Below are positions 45,482 to 57,987 of a DNA stretch of 64,000 bases, in pieces (the stretch's first letter is position 1; every line of letters starts with the position of its first letter). The notes under the pieces are model-generated. The model searched no databases. It saw nothing but the letters and a program-made list of their open reading frames with translations, and was not told the origin of the DNA. Source of the DNA: Boswellia sacra (lineage: Eukaryota; Streptophyta; Magnoliopsida; Sapindales; Burseraceae); contig SNVD02010278.1 of the NCBI GenBank assembly GCA_013180625.2, forward strand, positions 310,001-374,000, written 5' to 3'. Both the position numbers and the translations under genes were made by a program.

Positions 45482-45995
45482 TAGGGGTGGCAATTTGGGT
45501 CATGACACGTGAACACGACATGATTACGACACGAACACAATACGCGATTAATTAATAGGTTGGATTCGTGTTGAAGGTGTTCAACATGCCAACCCGTTTA
45601 ATGACACGAATAGTTAAACATATTTTTTCTATACTTAACATGTAAGCTCATTTAATGATATAAATTGTAAACTACTTACAATATATATATTATAAAATTG
45701 GAAATTTTATATTATAAAGTAAATTAATTTACAAAATAATAAATTATGATGATTTTAACAATATTTTATACGAACAATGGTTTATATTCTAAAAATAATT
45801 TTAATTGATATAAATATATAGAATATAATATATTATGCATAACTAGGTTAAACAATTAAGTAAATTATATAAATTAAATATGACACGATTATAACACGTG
45901 GGTAGCACGTTTAATAACCGTGTCGGATCTGTGTTTCATGTCTTGATACGAATAATTAAATGGGTTGACACGAATGACACAAATTGCCACCCCTA
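45482..45995. mobile_element. hAT-like non-autonomous element, 514 bp
   Basis: The left end TAGGGGTGGCAATTTGGGT and right end AAATTGCCACCCCTA are inverted repeats. The 8-bp GTCTCTGG flanks both sides (45474-45481 and 45996-46003), the target-duplication length of hAT transposons. No coding. Contains dyads of ACACG(A/T)...CGTGT phrases. Confidence 0.92.
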
Positions 45996-46484
45996 GTCTC
46001 TGGTTCAAATAATTTTCAAAGCTTCACGATGGCGCTCCTGTGCCAAAAAAGTTGCACGCCTGCCAACTCTCTGTCCATAATGGTTTAGGTCGATTAAAGG
46101 TGGCGCTCCTGTGCAGACAAGCTTGCGCACCTGCACCATTGTGCTGTTTTGACCTATCATTCTTAGCTCATTTTCGGCACTTATACATTCACACCTTTAT
46201 TACTCACATTCACATATATATCACTAAAGTCATTCACATTCTTCATACACATTTACAAGCATATAGCCCACTTCATATACATTTTTCTCAATCCGTTTAC
46301 ATTCTCATACACATGCATAAGCATAGGTTTCATTTCATACATATGCTTTTGTCAAGTAATCCACATCGTTCACACATATATGCACTCCTTTCATCTCATT
46401 TGTGCCCTATTTAGGCTATTATCATCACTCATACAAACATGTGAATATTTCATTTCCATATACACAATTTAGCCTTAAGGACAC

Positions 46485-46900
46485 ACACATGTGATTGTCT
46501 CATTTCACATATCCCTTTTTCATGCTATTCATATCACAAATACACAGATATGCATGCACTTGTCTCATTACACATATGCCTTTTTCAGGCTAATCTTATC
46601 ACACATACATGTGCACATATACATGTCTCATTTCACATATGCATTTTTCAGTCTATTCATATCACACAAACACACATATGCGTGTACTTTTCTCATTACA
46701 CATATCTCTTTTTTAGGCCAATCTTATCACACGTGCATATGCGCATATACATGTCTCATTTCACATATGCCTTTTTCAGGCTATTCATATCACACAAACA
46801 CACATATGCATGACTTGTCTCATTACACATATGCCTTTTTAGGCCAATCTTATCACACATGCATACATGCATATACATGTCTCATTTCACGTATGGCGTT
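46485..46900. repeat. Tandem array, about 126-bp units made of two related 63-bp halves
   Basis: GTCTCATTTCACATAT recurs near 46496, 46624, 46750 and 46876. The related GTCTCATTACACATATG recurs near 46562, 46689 and 46816, each followed by CACA(C/T)A-rich spacers. Long open frames across it (46491-46967) reflect a unit length divisible by three, not a gene. It is part of the solo LTR; less regular ATCACATATCAA-type repeats continue at 47280-47600. Confidence 0.8.
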
Positions 46901-49900
46901 CACTTTCATAACAATTCACTATAATCTTAGGGACACGTATCACACATTCTCACAAATCAGAGGCTAGTTCGATAATTTGGGTGATACCTGGCCTATGCTA
47001 CCAAATTTTTCGTGAGGAAACACATGGTTCGAACCTCCCCTCACTCATTCAATCACAATAGATTACACGTGGTACTTTGTATTGTGTGTGACACTTTGCA
47101 GTCTCTATGACCACTAAGAGGTGGCTCCCACACAATTTCAAGAGGTGACCCTTGTGAAATTATCCATAACGGTCTGCATGTGACACTTTGTGGTTTTAAA
47201 AACCTTCAAGAGGTGGCCCTCATTCTATTATTCACACAATTAGAGCTTAGAGGCCCCAAGACAATAGGTATGAACCATCATTTTCCACAACATATCACAT
47301 ATCAATTTTTATACACAAGTTTCATCCTATCAAATATCAATCCATGTGCACCATTTCATGCCATCATATATCAATTTCATAGACACTGTTTCATGCAATC
47401 ACATAGCGAAATCATAGGCATTATTTCATGCCATCACAATCAAATCATATGCACATTTCCAGGCCATCGCATATCAAAGCCTTGTGCACAATTTTCGAGC
47501 AATCACATATCAAAGCCGTAGGCACAATTACATGTCATTCACATATCAAACCACAAACATAATTCCATGCCATTCACATATCACATTTCACATTTCAGTC
47601 TCATAAACGAAGCTTTAAGTTAAGCTTTTCATTCATCACAACATATCAATTCAAATTAGGAATTCACCTTTCAAATCCCATGACTCAAGTTGAAGGTCTA
47701 ATCTTCCATTCATCACAAATACCGCAATTCAATTATTGTAACACTAGGATTTAACAAAATCATACTACACAAATACACGTAAAGCATAATAACAAATTTA
47801 TTTTGTCCTCTGAAGGTTTAGCTTACTTACTTGATTCACTAACCGTGAAATCCTAATTTCCACCTAGAAATCATCACATTTCTTTAAAGGTTGGCAAACA
47901 CTCAATCACCCAAAAAAAACTCTACTAACAATTCAACACTTTGCACAGAGTTGGTTGAGCAATTGTAATTGGAGGATACTTATCCAAACTCTCATAAAAT
48001 TTTATGGAAATCAAATAAATACATATACAATATCCCATTAAATTTATGGGATTAAAATGATGCCATATGCCCCTTGAAACCCTTTGGTTTTTTTTTCACA
48101 TCAAAACTTTGTCTACAGGCCTCTTAACTGAGCAGTATCACTTTGAAGAATTTTATGAAATTTCACTATAATCAAATCTTTATAAAACTTTCTAGTCTAG
48201 TTCTAGGCACATATAAAAGTTATTTACTCTGTTATGAGGATTAAAATTTTTAGTGTCACAATCCTAACTTTGAAAAATCATAATAATTCATAGAAAGCTC
48301 TAAAAATCACGAAAATTTTCAGTTCAAAAGAAAACATGTTCAAGGCCTTGCATATAAAAAATCAGGAGATTTTATGAAGATTTGTCCCTCAATTAAAATT
48401 CGTTCCCATTGCTCTGTTTAAAAATAGGAGAAGTTTAATTCCGGTTCAACAACTTCAAAAATCCACCATAAATGGTACACTTCGAATTTTTGAGTGATTC
48501 AAAATTCTATAAGCTTCTCAATATTTCTAGTTTATCATATAAAAATTTCAAAATCAAAAAATAATGCTAGAATTTTTGAGAATTTTTGTACTTCATACTG
48601 CTTAATATAGAAACTCTACAGAATTCAAACTCTATCATCATTTCCAATCTCCTGTCATCATCTAATCCACTTAGATCTCTCATAACTCATATAAAATCAT
48701 GTTTTCAAACGAATTTCAGAATGTGCATAACATAATTATATCATGATTCATGCTATATCACATCAATTTCTTGCAAAAATCAATGTAACAACACAAGAAC
48801 TTGGAGAAGGTGTTAAGTCCTACCTCTAGCTTGCTTGCTTCTTCCTTCTTCTTCCTTAATTGTTGGCAAAATTATGGGGAAGAGATGAAGGCTGGGGTGT
48901 AGAGCTAAGAATCAAAATGAGCAAATTCATCTAGAACTCTCTCTTTTATACTTATCCAAGTATGCAAAAATTTGTTTAGCACCCCAAGTTGTAAAGTCTT
49001 CCCAATAACCCTTCCATCTCTTAACTATTAACACCTCACTCTGATGTAAATACACAATTAATAATACTAGTGACACATAATAACAATAAAATGAAGGTTA
49101 GGCACATATTTACAATTTAGGATGTCACATAACCTTTTCAAACCAAAGTCCCTTGATTTGCAAACTAATCAGTTTTCTAGGAAAATACCATAAAAAATTA
49201 GTCCCTAACATATCTTGAGACCCTGCACCTGGATGAGAATCAATTAAATGGCTCAATTTCACAAGAACTAGGCCAGCTAACTTCTCTTAAAGAACTTGCT
49301 CTATACAAGAACCATTGGACGGTTCAATTCTTGCTGCATTAGGTAATTTTAGCAACTTGGCTTCTTTGTATTTCTATAGTAATTCACTTTCTGGTTCCAT
49401 TCCTCCAGAGATTGAAAATCTCTTAAATCTATTTGAGCTTTGCATGAATACCAATAACTTAACTCATCCAATCCCTTCCAACTTCATAAACCTAAAAAAG
49501 CTAACCATGTTATACATGTTCCAAAACCAACTTTCCGGTTCCATACCTTAGGAATTAGGAGATTTGAAATCCCTAATCAATCTAAGCTTATATAGAAATA
49601 ATCTTTCTGGTAGGATTCCAGCATCATTAGGCGGCTTAAAAAACTTGAACTCTTTTAAGTTGTACAAAAATAAACTCTCGGGATCTATTGCCAAAGAAAT
49701 AGGAAATTTGAAATCTCTTTCCTATCTAGAACTGAGTCAAAATCAACTTACTGCTCTTATTCGTCTTTTTATTTCTAATATGAACAACTTAGAATCTCTT
49801 AACTTCGTCAAAACAATCTTTCTAGTCCTATTCCTCAAGAAATTGGAAATTTCATAAAGTTGAAAGAACTAGAATTGGACCAAAATCAGTTCACCAGCCA

Positions 49901-50740
49901 TTTACCCTATAACATTTGTTGCAGTAGTTTTCTTGTGAAGTTTACCTTGAATGACAAGTCGGTGCAAACCCCAAGGGCTTGAGAAATTGCAAAAGCCTAA
50001 AGCGAGTGTGTCTGGAACGAAACCAACTTGTTGGTAATATATTAGAAGATTTTGATATCTATCCAAATTTAGATTATTTAGATATCAATCATATATGGTC
50101 ATATCTCTTAATTAAACTGGGAAGGTCTCCAAAATTAGGCACTCTAAAGATGGCAGAGAAAAATATTACAGGCAGCATACCAGTTGAGCTTGGAAACTTA
50201 ACTAAACTAGGAAGACTTAATCTCTTTTTAAATTATCTAGAGGAAAAATTCTTGAGAAACTTGGAAAGCTAACCTCCTTAGAGGATTTAATTTTGAATGG
50301 GAATCAACTTTCCAATGGTATTCCATCCAAATTTGGGTCACTAACGCAAATTAAGAATCTTGGCTTGTCTTCAAATAGGTTGAGCGATTCAATCTTAGAA
50401 ATCTAAGGAACCGGTTGGATATACACAACTTGAATTTGAGTAATAATCAATTTACCCAAGAAATTCCATCCCAGTTGGGAAATCTAGTTCGTATGCTATC
50501 AAATCTAGATTTGAGTCATAACTTACTCGAAGGAGAAATACCATCTCAATTCTGTAGTTTGGAGAGCTTACCCTATCTAAATCTCTTGCACAACAACCTC
50601 TCAGTGTTCATTCCAAGGCAATTTGAACAAATGCCTGTCCTACCCTGCATTGACATATTCTACAATGAGTTGGAGGGTCCAATTCCTAGTAAACAAGCAT
50701 TTCAAAAATGCTACATTTGAAGAATTACATGCACAAATAG

Positions 50741-52389
50741 TAGCTAAAGCTGTGGTATTGAATATTAATCATTTTTTTCTCGGTGAATACATGCATATAT
50801 TCTTATTTATAAACAATTGAAGTACCAGCTAATTAGAGTAGCCATGCATTGATCTCCAAATTATTTTTAACTAAAAGTAAACATAATTAAAGGCTACAAT
50901 TGTAGAACTTTCTCAAAGTGTCTGCGTGAAAATATTAATCTGTAGGAAAGATCTAGAGAGAGGCTGTGTTAATAAATATTTAGTGTAATGCTCACATACA
51001 AATTTTTTTGTACTTGAAATTTCACCACCACATACTTGAAAACATATGTGAAGCTCTAGCATGTGACAAAGATGGTGAACCATGCATTGGAGACTACACT
51101 ATATTGGAGAATGCTGAGATTGGAGGCAAGGTAGTTCATAGATGTACATGGTACAAGCCATGACCCTTTGTTGCTTCACTTTGTTGAGCTCGATTTTAAC
51201 GCTGTTTAAGCAACGCACCAAAAATATATGAAGCAATTTTGGCTTAGTTTTAGAGTGCATTTGGGGTTGTTGTTGTACAACAGCTTTGGACTTTGACTAC
51301 TAGCTAAAGCTATTGAATGTTTGGTAAACACATGTAAAACTAATTCTTTAAAAAACTACTACTCCAAGAATCCAATTTTGTACTAGATTTAAAATTAATT
51401 AATTAATTAGTTAATAAACTTTAAAATTAAATTATTTTTTGAAAGTAATTTTTTAAAAAATGAAAACAATCATTAGAGAGCCACTACCATTTGTCGTCTG
51501 TTGGTGAGTGAGCGACGTTGCCACTTCCACCAGAAATTTAACCATCAAATCCCACCAATTTTTGGTGTCAGTGACGAAACCATCCGATTAGTGTTCAATG
51601 ACTTTCGACGAGTCTCCTAGAGGTGGTGATATCCTCCACATGTTGGAGGACACATGGTGGCAGATGGATGACGGACTATGGTACCTATTGTGACTATTTG
51701 AAATTTGATTTTTTATTATTTTTAATAAAATAGATAAATATATTGATTACATTAGTTTATTTAATTTTAATATTCAAATTTATTTGGATTAAATATTAAT
51801 AATTTTAATTTATTATAAGTTTATGTATAACTTTGTATGTTTAATGAAAATTAGCTTTTGAAAATCAAATTTACCTTACACATTTTTATAGTTTTTGGGT
51901 AGCACAATAATTTTTGAAAGCTACTTTACCAAATACCTTACAATTTTTTGAGACAGATCAGCTAACTAATATTTGATTTTTTCTATGATACTTTTCTAGA
52001 GCAATTTATCGTAGTACATCAATTTGAAGCAGATACATAGTTTGATGATGATTTGGACCTCAACAAGACAAGAAACATTATCTATAATTGTTTAGTTAAT
52101 ATAATTAATTAATTGCTAAATAATTTGTTCATTTTTAATCCACATACATTAAGTTGGTGGAAGAATACGATTTTGGGTGAAAAATTAAGTTTTGTACAGG
52201 ACAGAGGGATGGAGTTAGTCATATGGGCATTGGGTACAACCTTTGAGCCTCAATTTAGATATTCTATGAATTATGGCTTTCTATGTATACATCGGGGTGG
52301 TCATGTTATCAGACTTATTTATTACAATATAACCATCATAGTTTAACATAAATATTTTATCCAAATTTAGGCATGTTATGTATATAATG
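50741..52389. other. AT-rich intergenic DNA, no gene seen
   Basis: No supported coding. A segment at about 51250-51990 (GCATTTGGGGTTGTTGTTG ... AGCTACTTTACCAAATACC) has the look of a decayed MITE, but clear termini and target duplications were not found. Confidence 0.5.
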
Positions 52390-52619
52390 AGACGAAATGA
52401 TTAATAAGAATCAAACCCCCAGACCCATACACAAAACAGCCCGTCCAGGGTCGTTTTGTCCAAAAACTCCGTATTGTTTACTTTGGTACCTGATAAACTC
52501 TCGAAAAATACCTCACAACTTTGTTTCCAAAGGATGCGTCCCCCAAATCTCAAACCAAGGACATAATCCTTTTCCTTGCAATATAGGTATCAACTATGGC
52601 AAAAAGGAGACCCCGCCGA

Positions 52620-55600
52620 TGGGGTGGGGGGGAAGGGGAAGGGGTGCGGTGTGGGGTTGTTTGTGGAGGACATGGGAGACTTAAGAAAGGAAGAAAAGAA
52701 GAGAGAAAAGGAAGGCAAAGAAAAAAAAGATAGGGGATTTTATCTTTATATTTTTTGAAATTGCATTTGTATATGATTTTTTATGTGATTAATGGTGGAT
52801 ATTGACTGAATCTTCATGATGCCGAGATGATATACAATATATGTTGTTTTCATGGTGTTGTATGTGTTGTATTTGTTAGAAAATGATGAAGTGAATATGT
52901 TGTTAATAGTAAAATACGAGAACCAACTTTGGGTATCAGGGATTTGGTGTTGATTGATGTGTATTTTTGCAAATTTCTTTTTGTTTTTTTTTTTTTTGTA
53001 TAGAAAAACAGACACATAAAACTTTAAATTGCCATTAGTTTCATTGGATATGGATTTAAAATAGATTTTTTATGAATTTTTGAAGATGATAGTTGAAAGC
53101 TGAAAACTGCCTTGTTTCATCTACCATGTATGGACAATTTCGTGAATTTGTATCTTTTGAAATATTTTTTGAGAAATTTCTTTTCTTTTTGCTTTTTATG
53201 AAAATAGACATATGAAACATTTTGTAGCCACTGGTTTTTTATTGAATTGGTTGAGAAATAAAATTTTAGTGAATTTCTGAATGAACCTAGTTTGTGTTGA
53301 GTATTTCTTTGTTCATCTAGGTTACTCAAATGTTTCTGAAAATTGTCATTTCTAGAAATGTTTTTAGAGATTTCTTATTTTATATAGAAAATAGATATCT
53401 GAAGCTTTGAAATGGCATTGGCCTCATGGAATTTGGCTTTAAAATGAAAATTTGGTGAATTTTCGAATTTGCTTGCTTGAACATGGAATTTCACTTTTCA
53501 TCAGAGTAAGCTACACATTTTCAAGAATTGGTATTTATTGAAGTGTTTTCTTGGAAATATCCTCATGGATTTTGAAAATAGCTATATCAAGCTTTGATTT
53601 GCAACTAGTTTTATGGTGTTTGGCCTTGAAATTGATTTTTTGGGGGGAAAGGGGGGAGGGAGTCGGTGGGTGGGGGGGGAAGGGGTGCGGTGTGGGGTTG
53701 TTTGTGGAGGCCATGGGAAAGGAAGAGAAGAAGAGAGAAAAGGAAGGCAAAGAAAAAAAATGATAGGGGATTTTATCTTTATATTTTTTGAAATTGCATT
53801 TGTACATGATTTTTGATGTGATTAATGGTGGATATTGATTGAATCTTCATGATGCTGAGATGATATACAATATATGTTGTTTTCATGGTGTTGTATGTGT
53901 TGTATTTGTTAGAAAATGATGAAGTAAATATGTTGTTAACAGTAAAATACAGGAACCAACTTCGGGTATCAATGATTTGGTGTTGATTGATGTGTATTTT
54001 TGCAAATTTCTTTTTTTTTTGTACAGAAAAATAGACACAAAAAGCTCTAAATTGTCATTGGTTTCATTGGATATGGATTTAAAATAGATTTTTTTATGAA
54101 TTTTGAAGATGATAGTTGAAAGCTAAAACTGCCTTGTTTCACTTAACAGGCATGGACAATTTTGTGAAATTATATTTTTTGAAATCTTTTTTGAGAAATT
54201 TCTTTTCTTTTTGCTTTTTATGAAAATAGCATATGAAAGATTTTGTCGCCACTAGTTTTTTATTGAATTGGTTGAGAAATAAAATTTTAGTGAATTTTTG
54301 AATGAACCTGGTCTATGCTGAGTATTTCTCTGTTCATCCAGGTTATCCAAATGTTTTTGAAAATTGTCATTTCTAGAAATGTTTTTAGAGATTTCTTATT
54401 TTATATAGAAAATTGACATCTGAAGCTTTGAAATGGCATTGGTCTCATGGAATTTGGCTTTAAAATGAAAATTTGGTGAATTTTCAAATTTTCTTGCTTG
54501 AACATGGAATTTTCACTTTTCATCAGAGTAAGCTACACATTTTCGGGAACTGGTATTTATTAAAGTGTTTTCTTGGAAATATCTTTATGGATTTTAAAAA
54601 TAGATATATCAAGCTTTGATTTGCCACTAGTTTTATTGGGGGTGTGGATGGGTGGGGTGGTGTTGTTGGTGTGGGTGGGGGGCAAGGGGTGCGGTGTGAG
54701 GTTGTTTGTGGAGGCCATGGGAGACTTAAGAAAGGAAGAAAAGAAGAGAGAAAAGGAAGGCAAAAAAAAAAAAGACAGGGGATTTTATCTTTATATTTTT
54801 TGAAATTGCATTTGCATATGATTTTTGATATGATTAATGGTGGATATTGACTAAATCTTCATGATGTCGAGATAATATATAATATATATTGTTTTCATGG
54901 TGTTGTATGTGTTGTATTTGTTAGAAAATGATGAAGTGAATATGTTGTTAACAGTAAAATACAGGAATCAACTTTGGGTATCAGTGATTTGGTGTTGATT
55001 GATGTGTATTTTTACAAATTTCTTTTTTTTTATAGAAAAAATAGACACATAAAGCTTTAAATTGCCATTGGTTTCATTGGATAAGGATTTAAAATAGATT
55101 TTTTATGAATTTTTTAAGATGATAGTTGAAAGTTGAAAACTGCCTTGTTTCATCTAACAGGCATGGACATTTTTGTGAAATTGTATCTTTTGAAATCTTT
55201 TGTGAGAAATTTCTTTTCTTTTTGCTTTTTATGAAAATAGACATATGAAAGATTTTGTAGCCATTGGTTTTTTATTGAATTGGTTGAGAAATAAAATTTT
55301 AGTGAATTTTTTAATGAACCTAGTCTATGCTAAATATTTCTCTGTTCATCCAAGTTATCTAAATGATTCTAAAAATTGTCATTTCTAGAAATGTTTTTAG
55401 AGATTTCTTATTTTATATAGAAAATAGACATCTGAAGCTTTGAAATGTTATTGGTCTCATAGAATTTGGCTTTAAAATGAAAATTTGGTGAATTTTCGAA
55501 TTTGCTGGCTTGAACATGGAATTTTCACTTTTCATCAGAGTAAGCTACACATTTTCGAGATATTGAAGTGTTTTCTTGGAAATATCTTTATCGATTTTGA

Positions 55601-55670
55601 AAATAGATATATCAAGCTTTGATTTGCCGCTAGTTTTATGGTGTTTGGCGTTGAAATGGATTTTTGGTGA
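52620..55670. repeat. Three tandem units of about 1.02-1.03 kb with internal sub-repeats
   Basis: The G-rich start GGGGTGCGGTGTGGGGTTG recurs near 52640, 53682 and 54687. The following GGAAGAAAAGAAGAGAGAAA and AGGGGATTTTATCTTTATAT recur at 52732, 53765 and 54777. Each unit then contains diverged shorter repeats on the plan AAAATAGACATnTGAAGCTTT, CATTGGTnTCATTGG and TTTAAAATnnATTTTTnGTGAATTTT. It is thus a higher-order repeat. Open frames over the G-rich starts are incidental. Confidence 0.85.
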
Positions 55671-56580
55671 AATTTCTAATATGCTTATTAGAAACTGAAA
55701 TTTTGTTGTTTGTCTTGAATCAGTCATACATTTTAAAAATCTGGATCAACTGGATATTCATCTTGGAAATTTAGTATTTTTACCTTAAAATAGACTTAAT
55801 TATCTTTCCTTTCCAAGTTTTATCACCTTAGTCACATTTTTGTGGGATTTTTAAGAATTTTCCAAATTTGTTGTAGAATCCTAAAAATTTATATCATTCA
55901 CTAACTAATGTGGATATTTCGTTAAGACTATGTTAATTGGAAATATCTATTGCACTTTCAGAATTTAGTCTTATTTCACACATAGCAAGTTTTCAATTCC
56001 AAAATGGTTGCACTCAAATTGGAGTTTGATTTGATTTATGAGTATTTTTCAAAATTGAAGGTTTGTAGCTAAATTGTGTCGTGGTATGGAATGGATATTG
56101 TTGTTGAAGCATAAAACTAAATCTTTTATGTGTGAACTTGGGTATCAATAGCTTTGAAAACGTGTAATTAGAAATTGTATTAGAATGGTTTGATATATAT
56201 ATATATATGCATTGGACATTGGATGGGCCGTTTTGAATACATATCCAAGGGGAGTGCAAATATGTGATTTTAGTGTTGAACCTTGATGAGCTGTCTTAGA
56301 TATAGATCTAAAGGGAACACGGATATGAAATTTGAGTGTTAGACCTTGGATGGACCATTTGGATATGGGTCTAAGAGGAACACTGGATGTGAAATTATAA
56401 TTGTTATGTGAATAGTGATGACAATTATGTGACAACTCAAAGGGTATTTACATTAAGAATGTGAAATTGGATGATATGAATTCTTTAAGCACATATGTTG
56501 AGTTATTGTGCGTAGTATGGTATGATTAATTGTAAATGTACAACATTATGTTGTGATGGTCGTATTTGGCTTTGGAATGC

Positions 56581-57987
56581 TGATGCGTTCGAAACTAGCA
56601 AGTATACTAGTCGCACAAGTAATAAAGTGATGAGTAAGATATCGTTCCCACGAGGATTGATTCTAATTGAATTTGTTATTCGAAAGCAAAAATAAACTAA
56701 ATGGGGGGGTTTTGTTGATTGATTAACTAATGAAATATTAATGCAAGTAAAGAATAACAAAACAGAAAGTTAATTTGAATGAAAAATCAATGAGAGAAAC
56801 CTAGTTAAGGGATCCTTCTCTACCACGAGATATGGATTTGTGAATTAATTGTAGAATTGTCATCCAATTACACCATTGAAATTATCAACCGTAGATAACA
56901 ACAAGCTCTGTTATCCCAATCTTTCCTTACTTTGTTGTTAAATAAAACAGGCTCTTTATTTAATCTCTATCCATTAAACAACCTAGAACAAGCTCTCTAA
57001 ATTTAATTCAATGGATGCATTACGATAAGAAAGATAGGTTGATCTAAGCAATAAACACACAAGCTCGGATTATTTAACTTAGGTTGTATTCTCCAATTGC
57101 AATCTCTGATCACAATTTTGCTACTAAGGATTAGAAATTCAAGACAATTACGGATCAAGATTTCTAGTCTAGCAATAGACAACAACCAGATTATATTCAG
57201 TTGGCCACCCAAATACAATCAGCAAGCAATCATAAGCATTAACATGGGAAAATACAAGCAACTTCAATTAGAGAATTGGATAACAACTTCTTGCACAATC
57301 AACTTACAAAAACCATATCAGGGGCTTTGAAATCACCCTCAACCAATTCAGATTCAGTTACACATGTTTAAGAACGTGGTAAATACAATACAACATGGAG
57401 ACATTCCAGAAAATGAAAGGGAAGGGAAAAACTTAGCAAATTTGATGTAATTCTCTTTGGATTGTAGTTCTTCCTCTTTTCAAGCTTCCTTTCTCCTTCA
57501 AGAACTCCAAGAGATGAAAGAATTCCAGAGCTGCAGCCTCCACCACGTTCTCCCCTCTTCAAGTTATGAAATAAAACCCTAAAATGTGTTTAAATACTCT
57601 GCTACAGTAACGTGCTACAGTGTCCCGTATTATACATGCTACAGTGATGTGTGGAATTACATTTCTACACTTCTCACACTTTTTGATTACAACTTTCGGT
57701 ACACTGAATGGATTCATAAACCGTAAATTTCTCCAAAAAGTAGACTTCGAGAGCTTTTCAACGGTATATGATATGTCATCGGGTTCATTGTATATCAATA
57801 CAATTAAATCCGAGAAGATGGTTGACTAGCAGAGGTGAAAATGAAGGGTTTTACTCCATTTTTGTGCAAGTTGCTCCAAAACTCCTACAAACATCAAAAC
57901 CACACAAAAACATAAAAATACCAAGGAATATAGCAAAGAAATATGGACGAATTGATATGAAAATGATATATAAATAGATACTTATCA
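56581..57987. mobile_element. Solo LTR or short LTR-type element, 1407 bp, TSD AATGC
   Basis: Opens TGATGCGTTCGAAACTAGC and closes ATACTTATCA, so TG...CA ends. AATGC is duplicated at 56576-56580 and 57988-57992. No coding and no second LTR. The opening (AGTATACTAGTCGCACAAGT, ATCGTTCCCACGAGG) is of a repeat type common in dicot genomes; its lineage is not identified here. Confidence 0.85.

Larger units (their letters stand above)
45115..49129 (-). mobile_element. Solo LTR of a gypsy element (4.0 kb) in receptor copy D
   Basis: The plus strand opens TGTAACACC and closes GGATGTCACA. Flanking 5-mers are TACCC (45110-45114) and TAACC (49130-49134), one mismatch. Removing it rejoins the LRR reading. 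No gag or pol is present, so it is a solo LTR, probably minus-oriented because its minus-strand start resembles the U3 of the 20730 LTR. It shares GCGC...AGGAGCGC-type phrases with the left gypsy LTRs. It contains a hAT-like element and tandem repeats. Confidence 0.82.
44705..50740 (+). pseudogene. LRR receptor-like kinase copy D: ectodomain-only pseudogene split by a solo LTR
   Basis: Starts MRKMVSSTFKRVISLLSLVL with the same signal peptide and N-terminal cap (CMWFGISC). It frameshifts near 44880 and reaches INELYGTIPH before a 4-kb LTR insertion (45115-49129). It resumes inside the first LRRs (49135) and continues with repeats such as LTMLYMFQNQLSGSIP, KSLSYLELSQNQ and LDLSHNLLEGEIPSQ in shifting frames. 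Homology to gene C stops near 50740, right after the LRR region (EGPIP). No transmembrane or kinase sequence follows, so the kinase end was lost by deletion or never duplicated. Confidence 0.9.

Noticed and set aside
51250..51990. Possible MITE with GCATTTGGGG...ACCAAATACC ends
   Set aside because: The ends do not form a convincing inverted repeat and no target duplication was found.
52397..54850. Frames of 60-95 codons with Gly- and Lys/Glu-rich peptides at the start of each 1-kb unit
   Set aside because: They recur because the DNA repeats; the G-rich and GAAGA-rich tracts give biased peptides with no domain.
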